This document shows, piece by piece, positions 60,437 to 64,000 of a stretch of DNA of 64,000 nucleotides. The notes below the pieces were generated by a model that was not told the DNA's origin, made no database searches, and saw only the letters and a list, made by a program, of their open reading frames with translations. The translations under genes were made by a program, and so were the position numbers. The stretch comes from Amycolatopsis lurida (lineage in GTDB: Bacteria; Actinomycetota; Actinomycetes; Mycobacteriales; Pseudonocardiaceae): contig NZ_FNTA01000004.1 in assembly GCF_900105055.1 (NCBI RefSeq), positions 4,557,501 to 4,621,500 on the forward strand, read 5' to 3'. The number at the start of each line of letters is the position of its first letter. The stretch's first letter is position 1.

Positions 60437-60744
60437 TCCCTTGTGGTGCCGATGGTTCAGACCTAGTCGCCCGCGAAAAGCGTTCCAGGACAAGGCTGGA
60501 ATCGCCTGAAGTTCGTTAACTTTCTTTTCTCTCAACCGTTTCATGCTCGCGCCCCCTGTCGAAAAGGTGACGTGGATTCGTGCGGTGAAGGACCGACGAA
60601 AACCGTGGGAAACCGGTTTCTCGCGGCGGAGTTGTCCACAACACCCCGGTTGTCCACAGGTGGGACGGAATGGCGTTGTGCGCGGCGGGGACCGGCGCGA
60701 CCGTGGAGACATCACCCGAGTCCGACCGAATCACTGGGGGAGCC
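60437..60744. other. ssd upstream region with two DnaA-box-like words
   Basis: No gene is seen. TTGTCCACA occurs at 60633-60641 and 60651-60659 in the same direction, both exact matches to the actinobacterial DnaA-box consensus as I know it. The ssd start is about 90 bases on. Nothing else is recognised in the stretch, which has several A-rich words (TAACTTTCTTTTCTC near 60520) that may carry a promoter. Confidence 0.4.
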
Positions 60745-61818
60745 ATGACCGCGGAACATCCGCTCGTCGTCGCCGGCGACGACATCCTGCTCGACGAGAT
60801 CCTGCGCGTGGCCGCGGCCGCGGGCTGCGAGGTCGAACGCGCACCCGATCTGGCCGCCGCCCGCGGAAGGTGGGCCCGCGCGCCGCTCGTCGTGCTCGAC
60901 GAGGAAGCCGCGAGCGCGCCGAACCGCCTGCTGCGACGGAACAAGGTCCTGCTCGTCTGCAAGGGCGCGCCGACGCCGGTGACCTGGGAGCGTGCCTTCA
61001 ACACCGGTTCGGAGAAGGTCCTGTCGCTCCCGGACGAGGAAGGCGACCTCATCGGCGAGTTCGCCGACGTCGTCGACGGGCCCGCGCGTGACGACGGCGT
61101 CGTCATCGGGATCATCGGCGGGCGGGGCGGTGCCGGGGCTTCCGTGCTGGCGGCCGCCGTCGCATACCAAGCGGAAAAGTCCGGCACCGGCGGGCTGCTG
61201 GTCGACTGCGACCCGCTCGGCGGCGGGGTCGACGTCCTTCTCGCCGCCGAACGCGATCGCGGGCCCCGCTGGCCGGAGCTCGAACTCGGCGGCCGGGTGT
61301 CCATGGCCGCTTTGAGCGAAGCCCTGCCACGAAAGAAATACTCGACCGGCTCACTGTCCTTTGTGTCCTATGGCAGGGAAGGTCGCGGCCCCGGGCCGGA
61401 GGCGATCGAGGGCGTGCTGAACGCCGGACGGCGGGCGGGGCGGACGGTCGTCTGCGATCTGCCGAGGTATTTCGGCGCCGAGACGGCCACCGTGATCGGG
61501 CTGGCCGATCTCGTCGTGGTCGTCGTCCCCGCGGAACTTCGTGCCTGTGCCGCGGCGAAACAGGTCCTCGCCAGGCTCGAACCCCACGCGACGAGGATCG
61601 GTGTCGCGGTCCGCGGACCGTCGCCCGCCGGGTTGATCCCGCAGGAGATCGCCGACGCGGTCGGCGTCCCGCTCATCACGTCGATGGGCCGCGAGCGGTC
61701 TCTCTCGGTCGCGCTCGACCGCGGTGAATTCGTTCCGAGACATCGCGGGCACCTGGCCACGGCCGCCACCGAAGTCCTCGCGGCCGCGCGCGGGAATCTG
61801 GCCGGTGCCTCGCGATGA
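60745..61818 (+). CDS. ssd: septum-site-determining protein Ssd (MinD/CpaE-like)
   Basis: 357 residues from ATG 60745 with GGGGGAG upstream. A receiver-like N-terminus is followed by a MinD/ParA-type domain. The deviant Walker A reads IIGGRGGAGASVLAAA, lacking both signature lysines, while VDCDPLGGGVDVLL and VVCDLPRYFG (switch regions) remain. Rv3660c is reported to affect septation. It is coupled by ATGA to the tad ATPase, so it may act like CpaE in placing Tad/Flp machinery. ATP hydrolysis is doubtful with this loop. Confidence 0.87.
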   Translation: MTAEHPLVVAGDDILLDEILRVAAAAGCEVERAPDLAAARGRWARAPLVVLDEEAASAPNRLLRRNKVLLVCKGAPTPVTWERAFNTGSEKVLSLPDEEGDLIGEFADVVDGPARDDGVVIGIIGGRGGAGASVLAAAVAYQAEKSGTGGLLVDCDPLGGGVDVLLAAERDRGPRWPELELGGRVSMAALSEALPRKKYSTGSLSFVSYGREGRGPGPEAIEGVLNAGRRAGRTVVCDLPRYFGAETATVIGLADLVVVVVPAELRACAAAKQVLARLEPHATRIGVAVRGPSPAGLIPQEIADAVGVPLITSMGRERSLSVALDRGEFVPRHRGHLATAATEVLAAARGNLAGASR

Positions 61819-62957
61819 CCGAAGATCTGGTCGAGCGGGTCCGGCGGCGGCTGGCCGGATCGGCCGCCCCGGCGGATCCGGTGAGCGTCGCGCGGGCGGT
61901 CCGCGCCGAAGCGGGCGGCGCACTCGGTCAGGACGCCGTACTCGGAGCGGTCCGGCTGGCCCGCGACGAGTTCGTCGGCGCCGGCCCGCTCGCGCCGCTT
62001 CTCGAGGAACCCGGCGTCACCGACATTCTCGTCACCGCTCCCGACAAGGTCTGGGCGGACACCGGTAAAGGCCCCCGGGAGACGGAGGTCCGTTTCGCCG
62101 ACGAGGAGGCGGTCCGCAGGCTGGCCCAGCGGCTCGCTCTCGCCGGCGGGCGGCGGCTGGACGACGCGCAACCGTTCGCCGACTGCTGGTTGCCGGGAGT
62201 GGGGCCGCAAGGCCGGGTCCGGATGCACGCGGTACTCCCGCCGCTCGCGCCCGCCGGGACCTCCCTCTCGCTCCGGATCCTCCGGCCGGCCACCCATGAT
62301 CTCGCGGAACTCCGGTTGCGCGGGGTGTTCGGCACGAGTGGCGCGGAGCTGCTCGACTCGGTAATCCGGCGACGGCTCGCGTTCCTGGTCTCCGGCGGGA
62401 CGGGGGCGGGCAAGACGACCTTGCTCTCCGCGTTGCTCGGCGCCGTGCCGCCGGGCGAGCGCATCGTCTGCGTCGAAGACGCCGGAGAACTGCAACCGGA
62501 CCATCCGCAGTTCGTCAGCCTGCTCACCCGCCCGGCCAACGTCGAGGGCGCGGGCGAGGTCGGGCTGAGCGAACTGGTGCGTCAGGCGTTGCGGATGCGT
62601 CCGGACCGCCTGGTCGTCGGAGAGGTGCGCGGCGGGGAGGTGATCGCGTTGCTCAACGCGATGAACACCGGGCACGAGGGCGGTGGCTGCACCCTGCACG
62701 CCAATTCCTCGGAGGAGGTCCCGGCACGCATGGAGGCGCTGGCCGCGCTCGGCGGGCTGAAACGGGACGCGCTGCACAGCCAGCTGACGGCGGCGGTGCG
62801 GGTGGTCCTGCACATGGTCCGGCTGCCGAGCGGGATCCGGCGGCTGGACGAGGTCGGTGTCCTTCGGTCCTTTCGTGGTGAGGCCAAAGTCGTTCCGGTT
62901 TGGAGCAAAGGCACCTGGATCGGGGACGAGACGCCCTTCGAGGAGCTGGCGGCATGA
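61815..62957 (+). CDS. tadA: TadA/CpaF-family secretion ATPase
   Basis: 380 residues. Walker A SGGTGAGKTTLLSAL near residue 194, the Asp box and Walker B region RMRPDRLVVGEVRGGEV, and the His box ANSSEEVPARM. It is a GspE/PilT relative that would power Flp-type pilus assembly or secretion from the cytosol. Overlaps ssd upstream and tadB downstream (both ATGA). It is shorter than CpaF with an extended N-terminus. Confidence 0.92.
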   Translation: MTEDLVERVRRRLAGSAAPADPVSVARAVRAEAGGALGQDAVLGAVRLARDEFVGAGPLAPLLEEPGVTDILVTAPDKVWADTGKGPRETEVRFADEEAVRRLAQRLALAGGRRLDDAQPFADCWLPGVGPQGRVRMHAVLPPLAPAGTSLSLRILRPATHDLAELRLRGVFGTSGAELLDSVIRRRLAFLVSGGTGAGKTTLLSALLGAVPPGERIVCVEDAGELQPDHPQFVSLLTRPANVEGAGEVGLSELVRQALRMRPDRLVVGEVRGGEVIALLNAMNTGHEGGGCTLHANSSEEVPARMEALAALGGLKRDALHSQLTAAVRVVLHMVRLPSGIRRLDEVGVLRSFRGEAKVVPVWSKGTWIGDETPFEELAA

Positions 62958-63697
62958 ATCCCTGGTTCCTGCTCTCCTGCGGCGCGGGGCTGGCCTGCTG
63001 GCCTGAGCCGACGGTGCGCGCGCCGATCGCCTGGCGTTCGCCCCGGGCGGTTCGGGCGGGTTGGTGGCCTCTGCCGGCGCTGCTCGTCCTGCCGTTCCTC
63101 GGGATCGGCTGGGCGGTGGCGGTGCTCGTGTTCACCGTGACCGTCCGCCAGGAGGTCCGCTCGCGGGCACGGGCGAAGGCGGCGCTGGCCGAAGCCGAGC
63201 TCACCGCGTCCGTGCTGCGGACGATGATCGGTGAACTCCGCGCCGGCGCCCATCCGGTGACAGCGGCCGAAGCCACCGCGGAGGCGATCCCCGCGGCGTC
63301 CGAGCGGCTGCGCGGACTCATCGCGGCCGCCCGGTTCGGCGGTGAGACCGTCGCCGATCCGGACGCGCCACCGGCGCTGGTGAACGCGTGGACGCTCGCG
63401 AACCGGTTCGGGCTGCCGATGGCCGACGTGCTCGACGCCGCGCGGCGGGACGCGGAGGCGGGAATCGGCTTCCGCTGTCGGCTCAAAGCCAAGATGGCCG
63501 GTCCCCGGGCGAGTGCCGCCGTGCTCGCGGCACTCCCGCTGGTGTGCCTGCCGCTCGGCGAGGCGATGGGGGCAGGCCCCGTCCACGTCCTCACCGGGAC
63601 GGGCGCCGGGCAGCTGCTGCTCGTCGTGGGCAGCGGACTCATCTGGGCGGGCACAGCATGGTGCCGGGCCCTCACCGGGCGGGTGGCGTCATGCTGA
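62954..63697 (+). CDS. tadB: TadB-like inner-membrane protein (T2SF domain)
   Basis: 247 residues. Two N-terminal membrane segments (about 1-15 and 40-65) precede the T2SF domain (ASVLRTMIGELRAGAHPVTA and LANRFGLPMADVLDAARRDA) and a C-terminal membrane pair (AAVLAALPLVCLPLGEAMGA, LLLVVGSGLIWAGTAW). It would form the Tad platform with TadC. Overlaps tadA and, by seven bases, the next gene. Confidence 0.85.
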   Translation: MNPWFLLSCGAGLACWPEPTVRAPIAWRSPRAVRAGWWPLPALLVLPFLGIGWAVAVLVFTVTVRQEVRSRARAKAALAEAELTASVLRTMIGELRAGAHPVTAAEATAEAIPAASERLRGLIAAARFGGETVADPDAPPALVNAWTLANRFGLPMADVLDAARRDAEAGIGFRCRLKAKMAGPRASAAVLAALPLVCLPLGEAMGAGPVHVLTGTGAGQLLLVVGSGLIWAGTAWCRALTGRVASC

Positions 63698-64000
63698 CCG
63701 GCGCGGCGTTGATCCTGCTGGGCGGTGCCGTCTTCTGCTGGCCACACGTGGCGGCCGGAGGCATAGCGCGGCCAAGCCGACTTCTCACGCGGCTTCGGGA
63801 ACGCCCGCCCAGGGACAAAGGCACCTTCGAACTCGTCCGGTCCGCGGCCACCCTCGACCTGCTGGCCGCCTGCTTGGCCGGCGGGCTGCCCGTACCCGTC
63901 GCGCTCGAGGCCGTCGTGCCGACCGCCTCTCCGAAGACCGCGGCGGCTCTGCGTTCGGTGGCGTCGCACCTCGCCGTGGGTGTCGGGCCGGCGGAAGCCT
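63691..64000 (+). CDS. tadC: TadC-like inner-membrane protein, 5' part (runs off window)
   Basis: About 103 residues visible from ATG 63691: a first membrane segment (LTGAALILLGGAVFCWPHVA), then a cytosolic T2SF start (SAATLDLLAACLAGGLPVPVA). It overlaps tadB by seven bases. The pilin and remaining tad genes are expected beyond the window. Confidence 0.75.
   Translation, partial: MLTGAALILLGGAVFCWPHVAAGGIARPSRLLTRLRERPPRDKGTFELVRSAATLDLLAACLAGGLPVPVALEAVVPTASPKTAAALRSVASHLAVGVGPAEA

Overview
The window is a high-G+C actinobacterial chromosome segment. Short overlapping operons, many GTG/TTG starts, a WhiB regulator, a mycoredoxin and two actinobacterial small RNAs point to Actinomycetota. 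The overall style (dense intergenic inverted repeats, secreted hydrolases) suggests Pseudonocardiales, perhaps an Amycolatopsis relative; that last step is inference. The strongest anchor is gene order. From about 8 to 64 kb the backbone follows, in reverse, the Mycobacterium tuberculosis Rv3657c-Rv3683 neighbourhood: metallophosphoesterase, ponA2, whiB4, two ArsA-like ATPases, RidA, metallo-beta-lactamase-fold hydrolase, crp, Rv3675-like membrane protein, nth, TlpA-like thioredoxin, Nudix, marP, ephE-like hydrolase, holin-like protein, acs, the 6S-like RNA Ms1, a HAD phosphatase, the 6C RNA, ssd, and tad ATPase/membrane genes.

Layout. 0-7.6 kb: esterase (cut by the window edge), FMN reductase, Ohr peroxidase, Dps, glutamate decarboxylase, small enzymes, an S9 peptidase and an internally shortened methyltransferase. 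7.6-8.1 kb: repeats and tRNA-Pro(CGG). 8.1-14.6 kb: metallophosphoesterase, PonA2-type PBP, WhiB4-type regulator, two ATPases. 14.6-23.8 kb: repeats, a frameshifted secreted lipase, RidA and two unknown proteins, Nudix/MBL/mycoredoxin, a second DnaN-like clamp, an MFS pump and CRP. 24-33 kb: Nth to MarP operon, DUF1992, EphE-like protein, holin-like protein, NhaA, peptide transporter, VIT-type metal transporter. 33.4-41.9 kb: a polynucleotide-kinase-like/Thg1-like pair (possible RNA repair), a DUF2848/transporter/cupin locus, an AraC-type regulator, acs, and small enzymes.

42.8-49.6 kb is an accessory island that reads as poly(3-hydroxybutyrate)/3-hydroxybutyrate use: 3-hydroxybutyrate dehydrogenase, a metabolite:H+ symporter, a GAF-PucR regulator, a secreted oligomer-hydrolase-like enzyme and a secreted PHB-depolymerase-like esterase. 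49.5-51.8 kb has an ArsR/MFS pair and a truncated nickel permease. 51.8-58.8 kb is a muropeptide-rescue cluster on the minus strand (NagZ, NamZ, AmiE-like serine hydrolase, MurR/RpiR, MurQ) resembling the Bacillus ybb/mur operon.

58.9-64 kb returns to the conserved backbone with two structured small RNAs (Ms1-like on minus, 6C-like on plus) flanking a HAD phosphatase, then ssd-tadA-tadB-tadC, which runs off the right edge. Intergenic spaces hold several families of inverted or tandem repeats, two of which show compensatory base changes between copies. A short palindromic word, GTCCA-N3-TGGAC, recurs inside coding sequences.
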